Origin: Polyangiaceae bacterium
GTDB lineage: Bacteria > Myxococcota_A > Polyangia > Polyangiales > Polyangiaceae
DNA: 64,000 bases
Reading direction: 5' to 3'
Assembly (NCBI GenBank): GCA_025936115.1
Contig: JAICTZ010000027.1
Span: forward strand, 1 to 64,000
Position numbers and translations under genes: made by a program
The notes under the pieces: model-generated
Told to the model about the DNA's origin: nothing
Databases searched by the model: none
What the model saw: only the letters and a program-made list of their open reading frames with translations
Part shown: piece by piece, positions 38,168-46,590 of the stretch
How the letters are laid out: each line of letters begins with the position of its first letter
How positions within the stretch are numbered: position 1 is the first letter of the stretch

Positions 38168-39936
38168 CGTTCGTTCGACCCGAAGCTCATCACAGAGAGC
38201 TCCCGCGGCAAGCTGCGACTGCCGGCGAAGCCGCGGGCGGCGCTGGTCCAGAGCTCACCCTGGGCGGCCGCGAGGGCAGCGCGGGCTTTTTCGTGCAGCG
38301 CGGCCACTTCTTCGCGCCGGGCGACCACGGCGGGCGGGAGCGCCTCGAGCGCCCGGGCCGCCAGCACGGCGGCGTCGTGGCCGAGGGCCTCGTACCAGCC
38401 GCCCGCCGGCGCGTTCGCCGGGTAGGGGCCGGCTGCGGGCGCGAGCGTCGGCAGGCCGAGCGTCGCGTACACGGGGCTCGCGTCGAGGCCGAGCGCGAGC
38501 ATCAGCGGTTCGCGGCTCGACTTGACTTCCGCGGCGAGGTCCCGCGCGCAATCCACGTCACCCAACACCAAGAGCGCGTCCACGCCGCTCTTGCGCCAGG
38601 TGCCGAGCGGAAAGCGCGGCCGTCCCGGCGCGTCCGGCTCGACGTCGCAGGGCGTACCACCCGCACCGACGCGGGCGAGCTCGCGGTGGCCGCGACTGTC
38701 GAGCCCTTGGATGAGCGCCTGCTCGATCGCTCCGTCGTCGGCGCCGAGCACGAACGTGAAGCCCTGCGGGGGCGGCGTGCGCTGCGGCACGCGCAGCAAG
38801 ATGATCGGAATACGCAGCACCTCGGCGCGGGCCGCGGCGACGCGCGCCGTCTCGTCGTCGTTGCCCGTGACGAACAGCGCGGCGCCGTCAGCGGCGAGCG
38901 CCGCGAGCGCCGCGTCGATGTCGTTCGTGTCGTAGCGCACGACTAAGTCGACGCCCGGGCCGCCCGCGCCCGCACGCGCGCTGCCGAGCACGCGCGTGAT
39001 GCCGGCCGCCACGGCTGCGGCGCGGCGACGCTCGAGCGGCCCGCCGAGCGAAAGCAAGAGTCCCACGGATCGCCCGGCGACTACGGGGGCTTTGCTGCGC
39101 GCCGAGGCGAGCGCGGCGAGCCGTTCGCCGTCGGCGCTCACGCGCAGCGCGACGGGCCCCACGTCGAGCAGGTTGCGTGCGAGCTCGCCGTCGGAGTGCG
39201 CCACGGCGAGCACGGTCAGCTTGTGGGCGATCGTCGTCGACAGCCAGGCGCGTGCCATCTCGAGATCGGCGCGCGAGCCACCTTCTTGCGCGCGCTTGAG
39301 GGTCGAGAGCGCGCGCACGAGCGCCGGTGTGGGCGCGAGATCGAGCAACTCCTCGGCCATGTTGCGGGCGCGAGCTTGACGATCGAGCGGCGCCTGGACG
39401 AGCCAGGCGAGTAGCGCTTCGATCGCGTCGTCGTACGCGCCGGCGACGAACGCGGCGCGCGAGCGCTCTTCGCCGTACACGAAGCGCTCGTCGAGATCGA
39501 CGAGCTTGCCCTCGAGCCCGCGCAGCACTTGCAGCGCGCGCGGCGCCTCGCCCGAACGCGTGAAGATCGCGGCCTCGGCGACGTGGGCGAAATCGCGGCG
39601 CGGCCCCGCGGCACCCTTGAGCGCCGGCTCGAGGAACGCGCGCGCCCCGAGCCGATCGCTCGCCTCGATGCGCGCGAACGCGAGGTACACACGCACGTCG
39701 AGAGCGCGCGGGTCGTCCGGGTAGCGCTGCAGGAAATCACCGAGGCGCGGCGTGAGCGCGGCGCGCCCCGGCGCGTCGGCGTCGAAGAACTGCGTTCGAA
39801 GCTGCCGAAAGTCCGACTGCGCCGAGCCGCCCTCCGCAAGGGAGACGGGCGGCGCCGCGTCCTGCTGCGAACCGTGGCAGCCGCCGAGCGCGAACCCGAG
39901 CGCAACGACCGAACGGAGGAGCCTCGAGCTTGGCAT
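38164..39936 (-). CDS. LpoA-like periplasmic-binding-fold lipoprotein
   Basis: A 590-residue exported protein. The signal peptide SVVALGFALGGC carries a lipobox. The N-terminal half (about 45-240) is helical and TPR-like (RQLRTQFFDADAPGRAALTPRLGDFLQRYPDD...). The C-terminal half (about 250-560) has the periplasmic-binding-protein type I fold: VGLLLSLGGPLERRRAAAVAAGITRVL, VDLVVRYDTNDIDAALAALAADGA, IPIILLRVP, GVDALLVLGD. This two-part layout matches LpoA-type penicillin-binding-protein activators, but ligand-binding roles are possible. ATG 39936 starts at the signal peptide; the longer open frame upstream is antisense to the neighbour. It is the first gene of the operon with tsaE and mlaE. Confidence 0.85.
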   Translation of the reverse strand: MPSSRLLRSVVALGFALGGCHGSQQDAAPPVSLAEGGSAQSDFRQLRTQFFDADAPGRAALTPRLGDFLQRYPDDPRALDVRVYLAFARIEASDRLGARAFLEPALKGAAGPRRDFAHVAEAAIFTRSGEAPRALQVLRGLEGKLVDLDERFVYGEERSRAAFVAGAYDDAIEALLAWLVQAPLDRQARARNMAEELLDLAPTPALVRALSTLKRAQEGGSRADLEMARAWLSTTIAHKLTVLAVAHSDGELARNLLDVGPVALRVSADGERLAALASARSKAPVVAGRSVGLLLSLGGPLERRRAAAVAAGITRVLGSARAGAGGPGVDLVVRYDTNDIDAALAALAADGAALFVTGNDDETARVAAARAEVLRIPIILLRVPQRTPPPQGFTFVLGADDGAIEQALIQGLDSRGHRELARVGAGGTPCDVEPDAPGRPRFPLGTWRKSGVDALLVLGDVDCARDLAAEVKSSREPLMLALGLDASPVYATLGLPTLAPAAGPYPANAPAGGWYEALGHDAAVLAARALEALPPAVVARREEVAALHEKARAALAAAQGELWTSAARGFAGSRSLPRELSVMSFGSNER

Positions 39937-39972
39937 GGTCGAGCGCGAACCCGAGCATGGTAGCTTGCCCCG

Positions 39973-40608
39973 GTGCAAGCGGCAGGCTCGACGCCGAGCT
40001 CGACGGACCGCGTGCTCGAGCTCGCGTTCGAGGTGACGAGCGTCGTCCCGCTCGCCGGCTTCGCGCTGGTGCACCTCGCGACGTACGGCCGCGCGCTCTT
40101 CGGCGCCACCGAGCTCGGCGCGCGCGCCCCGGTTTCTGGCTGGATCGTCGTGCTCGAGGCGCTCGGCCTGTGGCTGCCGCTCGGCTTCCACACGCTCTTC
40201 GGCTATTTCGTGTGGCAGAAGCGCCGGCAGAGCCAGCCGAGCCCCGCGGGCGACCGCGGCTGGCTCGCCCTGCATCGTTTGAGCGGCGTCGTGCTCCTGC
40301 TGTTCGTCGCCGACCACTTCGTCCGCTTCCGTTTGCCCATCATCACGGGCGATCGCTATCCCGCCGACTCCGTGCTCGCCCTCGCGCGCGAGCTTTCGAC
40401 GACGGTCGCCGGTTTCCCTCTGCTCGCCGCCGGGCACGCGCTCGGCACGCTCGCGCTCTCGTTTCACCTCGGCTACGGCCTCATGCGCATCGCCGACCGG
40501 CGCGCGCGGCCGGAGCTGAAATCGCGGATTCGCATGCTTTGCGCGGGAGTCGGCATCGCCACGGCGATCTTCGGCACGCTCACGGTCGTGCGGCTCGCGG
40601 CTGGTTAG
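39973..40608 (+). CDS. Orphan succinate dehydrogenase cytochrome b-like membrane subunit
   Basis: A 211-residue protein with five TM helices resembling the diheme cytochrome b558 subunit of succinate:quinone oxidoreductases. Likely haem-ligand histidines occur in FALVHLATYG, GFHTLFGYFVW, LHRLSGVVLLLFVADHF, GHALGTLALSFHLGYGL. No flavoprotein (sdhA) or iron-sulfur (sdhB) gene is adjacent; neighbours are an unrelated lipoprotein and a small hypothetical gene. It could complete a remotely encoded complex or be a repurposed cytochrome. The start is GTG 39973; an alternative is the next in-frame GTG. Confidence 0.78.
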   Translation: MQAAGSTPSSTDRVLELAFEVTSVVPLAGFALVHLATYGRALFGATELGARAPVSGWIVVLEALGLWLPLGFHTLFGYFVWQKRRQSQPSPAGDRGWLALHRLSGVVLLLFVADHFVRFRLPIITGDRYPADSVLALARELSTTVAGFPLLAAGHALGTLALSFHLGYGLMRIADRRARPELKSRIRMLCAGVGIATAIFGTLTVVRLAAG

Positions 40609-40648
40609 TCGTACGCGCCGGCGCATGCTAATGCCAGGCGCTAAAACG

Positions 40649-41083
40649 ATGCCGAAGGTCTACATGCTCACGGTTGGCAGCGGCTCGAGCGTCGATCAGC
40701 ACTCGAACAACATCACGCTTTTCAACCTGGTCGAGCAGCTGAACTTCCCCCGCCAGTCTTGGCCGCCCCCGGGCGCGATCCTGCCGCTCGAAATGCACGC
40801 GTACCTCCGCTTCGACGCTTTCGAGCTCAATCAAAAATTCGAGCTTCGCTTCGTGCTCGTCGGCGACAACGGCCTCGAGACGCCGACGAACGCCTTCTCG
40901 CATCGTTCTTCGACGACCCGTTACCGCACGCGAACGTTCGGACTGCCGGCGCCGCCCGCACCCGGCGGTTACGAGCTCTGCGTCGAGTTTCGCAGCCACG
41001 AAGGCGCCTCGTGGCAGCGTGACCCCATGACGTGGCCGCTGCTCGTTTTGCAGAGCGAACCGCGGCCGACCCTCACGCACTGA
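40649..41083 (+). CDS. Conserved-type hypothetical protein
   Basis: A 144-residue soluble protein I do not recognise. It starts MPKVYMLTVGSGSSVDQHSNNITLFNLVEQL. A beta-sandwich-like body follows (EMHAYLRFDAFELNQKFELRFVLVGDNG) and it ends with a strand FGLPAPPAPGGYELCVEFRSHEG. This pattern (N-terminal LFNLVEQL, then Ig-like beta) recalls small proteins annotated only as domains of unknown function. No signal peptide is seen. ATG 40649 was preferred to the in-frame ATG 40625. It is read in the same direction as the cytochrome-like gene (40 nt) and the MYXO-CTERM gene. Confidence 0.7.
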   Translation: MPKVYMLTVGSGSSVDQHSNNITLFNLVEQLNFPRQSWPPPGAILPLEMHAYLRFDAFELNQKFELRFVLVGDNGLETPTNAFSHRSSTTRYRTRTFGLPAPPAPGGYELCVEFRSHEGASWQRDPMTWPLLVLQSEPRPTLTH

Positions 41084-41166
41084 GCGCCGAGCATCGCCGG
41101 CCGGCGCCACGGCCGCGCTTGGCACCCGGCATAAGACCCGATAGGGTGGGCCCCCGCTCGGAGGTC

Positions 41167-41973
41167 ATGCTCTTGTCGAATCGCTCCCACGCTCGCCGGA
41201 CGCTGCCCGCGCTCGTCATCCTCATCCTCACGTTGATCTGTGCCACTGCGCTCGCGGCCGGCCGCATCGACTGGAAGAGCAAGACCTTCAAGGAGCGGAG
41301 CGACAAATCCTGGATGATCGAGCTCGCGATTTACCTGCCGCGCGCCCCCGACGTCGCGTACGTCCCGATGAAGTTCGAGTTCCAGCCGGAGGTTTACTTC
41401 GAGCGCTCCCTGGTCGACGGCCACGAGGGCCCGGTCGATCGCAAGGTCCCGCTCGAGAACCGCCAGCCGCTCATCGAGAGCGTCGACGTGGGCTTCATGG
41501 ACTCCGCCACGACGAAGATCGAAAGCCGCACGCGCTTCAGCTTCAAGGTCAAGCGCGACCTCGGTTACGAAGCCGGCGAGTACAAGGTGACCGTGCGTGA
41601 CACGCGCAACGGTCAGGTCATCGGCAGTCCGACCAACATCACCTTCGACGGCGAGAACGAGATCATCGATCGACGCGCCATGGTGTTTTCGGGCGAAAAG
41701 AAGAAGAAGCCCGAAGAAAAGAAGGCGGCCGAAGAAAAGAAGGCCGACAGCTCGGACAGCGGCGACACGGACAAGTCGGCGAGCGACGACGACAAGGACG
41801 ACGCCAAGAGCGACGGCGACAACAGCGGTGGTGACAAGCCGCCGCCCGTCGAAAAGAAGAGCGGCGGCTGCGGTTGTCGCGTGAGTGGGACACAGGCGAT
41901 CGGGCTCGAGTGGGCGCTGCCGCTCGCGCTCGGGGCAGCGTTCGCGGCACGGCGCCGCAAGCGCGCGGCGTGA
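41167..41973 (+). CDS. Exported protein with MYXO-CTERM-like sorting tail
   Basis: A 268-residue protein. It has an N-terminal signal peptide (TLPALVILILTLICATALAAG, shown here in part) and a beta-rich body (about 30-165, RIDWKSKTFKERSDKSW...). A highly charged Lys/Glu/Asp/Ser-rich low-complexity spacer (about 175-225) follows. The end is GGCGCRVSG, a hydrophobic helix and RRRKRA. Cys-Gly-Cys, helix and basic end match the MYXO-CTERM tripartite sorting signal, so it is probably cell-surface anchored after processing. GGAGG at 41160-41164 precedes ATG 41167 by only two bases, so a slightly later start cannot be excluded. The first 45 codons of the longer frame are a shadow of the preceding gene. 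Confidence 0.85.
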   Translation: MLLSNRSHARRTLPALVILILTLICATALAAGRIDWKSKTFKERSDKSWMIELAIYLPRAPDVAYVPMKFEFQPEVYFERSLVDGHEGPVDRKVPLENRQPLIESVDVGFMDSATTKIESRTRFSFKVKRDLGYEAGEYKVTVRDTRNGQVIGSPTNITFDGENEIIDRRAMVFSGEKKKKPEEKKAAEEKKADSSDSGDTDKSASDDDKDDAKSDGDNSGGDKPPPVEKKSGGCGCRVSGTQAIGLEWALPLALGAAFAARRRKRAA

Positions 41974-41976
41974 GGC

Positions 41977-43125
41977 TCAGCCCGCGACGGCGATGAGCCG
42001 TTCGACGGCGCGCGCGAACACTGCGGGCTCGGTGAGCAAACTCACGACGAGGTGGGGCACCTCGCCGAAATCGAAGAAGTACCCCGGCTGCACGAGCACG
42101 CCCGCTTCGAGTAGCCGGAGCGCCCATTCCTCGTCGGTTGCCGTCGCGGGCACACGCAGGACGGCGTACCACCCGCCCTCGACGGGCAATAGCGTCACGG
42201 CCGAGCCCCCGCACTGTCGCGCGAGCACGGCGAGATTGCACAGTAATCGCGCGCCGATGGCGTCACGCGCCACGCCGCGCGTGGCAAGGAGCTCCGGCAG
42301 CGCGCGCTGGACCGGCGTGCTCGGCGACAGAAACGCGTCGAGCACGAGCTCGAGCCGCGCGAGCGCCTCGTCGACTAGAGGGGCCGAACCACCGAGCGTG
42401 AGCCAGGCGAGCTTCATCTGCGGCAGCGCCGCGGCTTTCGAGAGCCCGTCGAGCGCGATCACGAGCCCCTCGTTGGCTTCGAGCACGGAGCGCGCCCGCC
42501 GCGCGTCCTCCACGAGCGCGTAGTCGCCGAACACCTCGTCAGAAACGAGCGGCAAGCCGAGCGCCGACAGACGCGAAAGCTCGTCGCGCTTCAGGTACGT
42601 GCCGGTCGGATTGTTCGGGCTCACGAGGACGACGGCGCGCGTCCGCGAGCCCACGCGTCGCGCGACCTCCGCCACGTCGATGAACCACGCGCCGTCGTAG
42701 CCGAGCTCGTACGGCACGAGCCGCACATTTTCGAGCGCGCCGAGATGCTCGAGCAGCGGGTAGCTCGGCGCGGGCACGAGCACCTCGTCGCCGGGATCGC
42801 AGAGCAGTTTGAAGACGAACGCGTACGCTTCGCTCGTACTCGCCGTGAGCGCAACGCGCTCGGGCGCCACCTCGAGCCCGCGCGCGCGCCACAGCTCAGT
42901 CACGGCCCGTCGCGCGCTCATGAGCCCGAACGGCTCGGGGTCGTAGCGCAGCACCTCCTCTGCGCGCGCGAGGGCACCGGCGACGTTCGGGGCGTAGGGA
43001 ATCCCGGCGAGCGTCGGATTGGAGACGGTCAGATCGACGAGCGCGGCTCCGAACGCACGGCGCCGAGCGACGGCGACACTCAGGCGATTGGGCGACCGCT
43101 CGCGCGCACTACGTTCGGAAAACAC
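41977..43125 (-). CDS. PLP-dependent aminotransferase, class I/II
   Basis: A 382-residue fold-type I aminotransferase. The N-terminal LTVSNPTLAG and RYDPEPFGLMSARRAV regions set the substrate side. The PLP phosphate region contains TASTSEAYAFVFKLL, the SPNNPTGTYLK loop binds cofactor, the Asp that contacts the pyridine nitrogen is in VSDEVFGDY, and the Schiff-base lysine is in LDGLSKAAALPQMKLAW. Substrate is unknown. It ends 3 nt from the convergent MYXO-CTERM gene. Together with the next three genes it forms a run of four aminotransferase genes. Confidence 0.9.
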   Translation of the reverse strand: MFSERSARERSPNRLSVAVARRRAFGAALVDLTVSNPTLAGIPYAPNVAGALARAEEVLRYDPEPFGLMSARRAVTELWRARGLEVAPERVALTASTSEAYAFVFKLLCDPGDEVLVPAPSYPLLEHLGALENVRLVPYELGYDGAWFIDVAEVARRVGSRTRAVVLVSPNNPTGTYLKRDELSRLSALGLPLVSDEVFGDYALVEDARRARSVLEANEGLVIALDGLSKAAALPQMKLAWLTLGGSAPLVDEALARLELVLDAFLSPSTPVQRALPELLATRGVARDAIGARLLCNLAVLARQCGGSAVTLLPVEGGWYAVLRVPATATDEEWALRLLEAGVLVQPGYFFDFGEVPHLVVSLLTEPAVFARAVERLIAVAG

Positions 43126-43143
43126 GCGCCTCTCCCCGAACTA

Positions 43144-44322
43144 CTAGATCAGCGCTTTCACCGCGGCGGCCAAGCGCTCGTACTGCGATGATTCGTTGTA
43201 GATCTGCGCCGTCACGCGCAGAAAGCGGCGCGGAGCAGCGGGCCAGAACGCAACAAGCACTTGGAAATGCCGCGCGACGAGCTCGGTGTAGAGCGGCTCG
43301 CTGAACGGAGACGACTCGTGCCCCACGGCTTGCGGCGCGTCCGGCAGCGTCACGCTCGCGAGCGAGCCGAGCATGCTTTCGGGGCAGAGCGGCGTGCCAC
43401 CCACGCTGTCGAGCAAGCTCCGGCGCGCGCGGCAAACGAGGTCGTGATTGTGCTTTTGGAGCGCTGGAATGCCACCCGGCAAGAGCCCGGACAGAAAGTC
43501 GAGCGCGCGCGGAACAGCGAGGAGCGGCGAGGGATCGAGCGTGCCGATCCAATCGAATTCGAGCCAAAATTTCGAGCGCTCGGGTCGCGTCGTGTTGGCG
43601 CCGTGGCTGATCACGAGCGGGCGCAAGGTCGCTTGGTGCTCGGGGCGAGCCACGAGGATCGCGCTGCCCTTGGGCGTGCAGCACCACTTGTGCAGGTTAC
43701 CGACGTAGTAGTCGGCGGCGAGCGCGGCGAGGTCGAGCGGCAACATACCGGGGGCGTGGGCGCCGTCGATGAGCGAGAGCACTCCGCGCTCGCGGAGCCG
43801 CCGCACGATCTCGGCGACGGGAAAGACCATGCCCGTCGGACTCGTCACGTGATCGACGATCGCCAGGCGCGTGCGCGGCGTGACGGCGCGAAGCACGGCT
43901 TCGACGACCTCACCTGGTCCGGCGACGGGCACTGCGACGTTCGCGACGGCCACGCGCGCTCCTTGTCGTTCGGCCCAGTAGCGCGCGGCGTTGTTGCATG
44001 CGTTGTAGCCGTGGTTGGTGATCAGGACTTCGTCATCCGCGCGAAAGGCGACGGACGCGAGCACGGTATTGACGCCCACGGTCGTGTTCTGAATGAAGAC
44101 CAGGTTTTTCGGCTCTGCACCCACGAAGCGCGCCACGACTTCCCGCGCGCGATCGAGCGCCGGCTCGAGCTCGTGGAGCATGAAGCGAATCGGCTCGCTC
44201 TCGAGCCGCGCGCGCCATACGTCCTGTTCGGCGAGCACGACGCGCGGGCAGGCACCGAACGCGCCGTGGTTCAGGAAATCCACCTCGGGGTCGAGCTGCC
44301 ACTGTGCGGCGAAGGGATTCAC
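43144..44322 (-). CDS. PLP-dependent aminotransferase, class V (isopenicillin N epimerase-like)
   Basis: A 392-residue protein resembling CefD/isopenicillin N epimerase and related cysteine desulfurase-like enzymes. It begins with LDPEVDFLNHGAFGACPR and has NLVFIQNTTVGVNTVL in the phosphate-binding region. HVTSPTGMVFPV and LIDGAHAPGMLPLDL follow, and the PLP lysine lies in YYVGNLHKWCCTPKGSAIL. Whether it acts as epimerase, desulfurase or lyase cannot be read. The start is GTG 44322, only 24 nt from the divergent ilvE start. Confidence 0.9.
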   Translation of the reverse strand: MNPFAAQWQLDPEVDFLNHGAFGACPRVVLAEQDVWRARLESEPIRFMLHELEPALDRAREVVARFVGAEPKNLVFIQNTTVGVNTVLASVAFRADDEVLITNHGYNACNNAARYWAERQGARVAVANVAVPVAGPGEVVEAVLRAVTPRTRLAIVDHVTSPTGMVFPVAEIVRRLRERGVLSLIDGAHAPGMLPLDLAALAADYYVGNLHKWCCTPKGSAILVARPEHQATLRPLVISHGANTTRPERSKFWLEFDWIGTLDPSPLLAVPRALDFLSGLLPGGIPALQKHNHDLVCRARRSLLDSVGGTPLCPESMLGSLASVTLPDAPQAVGHESSPFSEPLYTELVARHFQVLVAFWPAAPRRFLRVTAQIYNESSQYERLAAAVKALI

Positions 44323-44346
44323 GGGCTAGGATATTGACACACGCTC

Positions 44347-45348
44347 ATGGGCCCCCTCGACAAAGAATGGCCGAATTTCGACGCCATGCCGGAAGCCGAG
44401 GTGCTCACCGGTACCCGACCGCGCGGACAGAAGCTCGCGCGCTGGGTGTGGTGGGACGGGGAGCTGCGCGAAGGCGACCAGCTGAACGTCCACTACTACG
44501 CCAACGCGCTTCACTACGGCACCGCCGTGTTCGAAGGCATTCGCTGCTACCCGAGCGCGAGCGGCCCCGTGCTCGTCCGCTTGCGCGATCACGTCGAGCG
44601 TTTGCTCGTTTCGGCGCGACTCTACGGCATGCGCGTGCCGTTCGACGCCGAGACGCTGATTCGCGGCGCCGTCGAGCTCACGCGCCGCAACGGCATCCAA
44701 AACGGCTACTTGCGCCCGCTCGCGTATTACGGCTCCGGGCCCATCGATCTCAAACCCAAGCGTGAATGTCTCGTCCACGCGTTCATCGCCGTGCGCGAGC
44801 TCGGCACGTTCCTCGGCGACGACGCGCTCCGCAACGGCATTCGCGTCATGGTGTCGAGCTGGCGCAAGGTGCATCACTCGATGTTGCCGACGATGGCCAA
44901 AGCGAGCGGTCATTACGCCAACAACGTGCTCGCCGCGCACGAGGCGCTCGATCACGGTTTCGACGACGCGCTGCTCTTGAACCAAGACGGCACGGTCGCG
45001 AGCGCGACGGGCTGCAACGTCTTCTTCGTGCGCGACGGCGAGCTCGTGACGAACGACGAGTCGAGCTCGATCGTGCCCGGCATCACGCGCGACTGCGTGC
45101 TCGACATCGCCGCCGAGCACGGCGTCAAGGTCACGATCCGCGCCTTCACGCGCGAGGATCTGCTGCGCGCGGACGAAGTCTTCTTCACCGGCACCGCCGC
45201 CGAAGTAACGCCTGTCCGGGAGCTCGACGGCGTGAAGCTACCGACCGGCAAAGGCACGCTCGGCGCCTCGTTCCAGCGTGCCTATCTGCGCGCCGTGACC
45301 GGCAAGGACGAGGAACGCCGCGCCTGGCTCACGCCCGTGAACGGCTGA
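44347..45348 (+). CDS. ilvE: Branched-chain amino acid aminotransferase (class IV)
   Basis: A 333-residue fold-type IV transaminase for the last step of valine, leucine and isoleucine synthesis (or first step of breakdown). Signatures: LNVHYYANALHYGTAVFEGIRCY near 46-68, LRDHVERLL, and the catalytic lysine K185 in PTMAKASGHYANN. ASATGCNVFFVRDGEL, a PGITRDCVL segment and the C-terminal GTAAEVTPVRELDG follow. The N-terminus is about 20 residues longer than usual; ATG 44386 is an alternative start. The class V gene diverges 24 nt upstream. The aromatic aminotransferase follows 27 nt downstream in the same direction. Confidence 0.93.
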   Translation: MGPLDKEWPNFDAMPEAEVLTGTRPRGQKLARWVWWDGELREGDQLNVHYYANALHYGTAVFEGIRCYPSASGPVLVRLRDHVERLLVSARLYGMRVPFDAETLIRGAVELTRRNGIQNGYLRPLAYYGSGPIDLKPKRECLVHAFIAVRELGTFLGDDALRNGIRVMVSSWRKVHHSMLPTMAKASGHYANNVLAAHEALDHGFDDALLLNQDGTVASATGCNVFFVRDGELVTNDESSSIVPGITRDCVLDIAAEHGVKVTIRAFTREDLLRADEVFFTGTAAEVTPVRELDGVKLPTGKGTLGASFQRAYLRAVTGKDEERRAWLTPVNG

Positions 45349-45375
45349 CAGTTTTGTATTAGGCTTCGCGCCGCC

Positions 45376-46584
45376 ATGTCGATAAGCCAGTCGTTCTTTC
45401 GAGACATCCCACTCGCCCCTCCCGATCCCATCCTCGGCATCACGGACGCCTTCGCGGCGGACACGAACCCGAAGAAGGTGAACCTCGGTGTCGGCGTGTA
45501 CCAGGACGGGCAGGGCCGGATTCCGGTGCTCCGTACGGTGCGGGAAGCCGAAAAGCGTTGGCTCGAGCTCGAAAACTCCAAGGCATACCTACCGATCGAC
45601 GGCCTGCCCGCGTATCGCACGGGCGTTCAGAATCTGCTCTTCGGCGCCGAGCACCCGTTCGTCAAAAATGGACAGCTCGTGACGGCGCAGACGCTGGGCG
45701 GCACGGGCGGCCTGCGCATGGGCGCCGACTTTTTGAAGCGCTTCCTGCCCCAATCGGAGATTTGGGTCAGCTCGCCCACGTGGGAAAACCACCGCGCCGT
45801 GTTCGAAGCGGCGGGCCTCAAGGTCAACGACTACCCGTATTACGATCCGGAAACGCGCGGACTTGCCTTCGGCAAGATGACGGCGGCGCTCCGGCAGCTG
45901 CCGGCCGCGAGCATCGTGCTGCTCCACGCCTGCTGTCACAACCCGACCGGCGTCGATCTCGATCGCGGCCAGTGGCAGGAGCTGACGGCGCTGTTCAAGC
46001 AGCAGAATCTCGTGCCCTTCATCGATCTGGCGTACCAGGGCTTGGCCGAGGGCATCGAGCAGGACGCCTTCGCCGTGCGCACGTTCGCCGAGTCGGGCGT
46101 CCCCGTCGTCGTCTCGAGCTCCTTCTCGAAGTCGTTTTCGCTTTACCGTGAGCGCGTCGGCGCAGTGACGCTCGTCACGGCCAGCGCCGACGAGGCAAAG
46201 CGCGCGGCTTCCCAGCTCAAGCGTGTCATCCGCACGAGCTACTCGAACCCGAGCTCGCACGGCGCGCAGGTCGTCGCGCTCATTCTCGGTGACGCCGAGC
46301 TCCGCGCGAGCTGGGAAGCGGAGCTCGCCGACATGCGCGAGCGCATTTTGCGCATGCGTTCGCTCTTCGTGCAAAAGCTCGCAACCAAGCAGCAGACGCG
46401 CGACTTCTCGTTCATCGAGAAGCAGCGCGGCATGTTCTCGTACTCCGGGCTCGATCTGCCGCGCGTGCAGCGGCTGCGCACCGAATTCGGGCTCTACATC
46501 GTCGATAGCGGCCGCATGTGCGTGGCCGCCATGAACGAGAACAACATCGACTACATCACCGACGCGATCGCGAAGGTGGTGTAA
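45376..46584 (+). CDS. Aromatic/aspartate aminotransferase (class I, TyrB/AspC-like)
   Basis: A 402-residue fold-type I aminotransferase that interconverts aspartate or aromatic amino acids with their 2-oxo acids. Features: DPILGITDAFAADTNPKKVNLGVGVYQD and AYLPIDGLPAYRTGVQNLLFG. VLLHACCHNPTGVDL is the cofactor loop, FIDLAYQGLAEG follows, and the Schiff-base lysine is in SSSFSKSFSLYRERVGA. The C-terminal arginine loop RGMFSYSGL is present. It is in tandem with ilvE. Substrate preference between Asp and aromatics is not decided by what I can see. Confidence 0.93.
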   Translation: MSISQSFFRDIPLAPPDPILGITDAFAADTNPKKVNLGVGVYQDGQGRIPVLRTVREAEKRWLELENSKAYLPIDGLPAYRTGVQNLLFGAEHPFVKNGQLVTAQTLGGTGGLRMGADFLKRFLPQSEIWVSSPTWENHRAVFEAAGLKVNDYPYYDPETRGLAFGKMTAALRQLPAASIVLLHACCHNPTGVDLDRGQWQELTALFKQQNLVPFIDLAYQGLAEGIEQDAFAVRTFAESGVPVVVSSSFSKSFSLYRERVGAVTLVTASADEAKRAASQLKRVIRTSYSNPSSHGAQVVALILGDAELRASWEAELADMRERILRMRSLFVQKLATKQQTRDFSFIEKQRGMFSYSGLDLPRVQRLRTEFGLYIVDSGRMCVAAMNENNIDYITDAIAKVV

Positions 46585-46590
46585 AGCGGG

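Noticed and set aside
38164..40626. 820-residue frame ending in the LpoA-like protein
   Set aside because: The first 230 residues are antisense to the cytochrome-like gene; the signal peptide begins at 39936.
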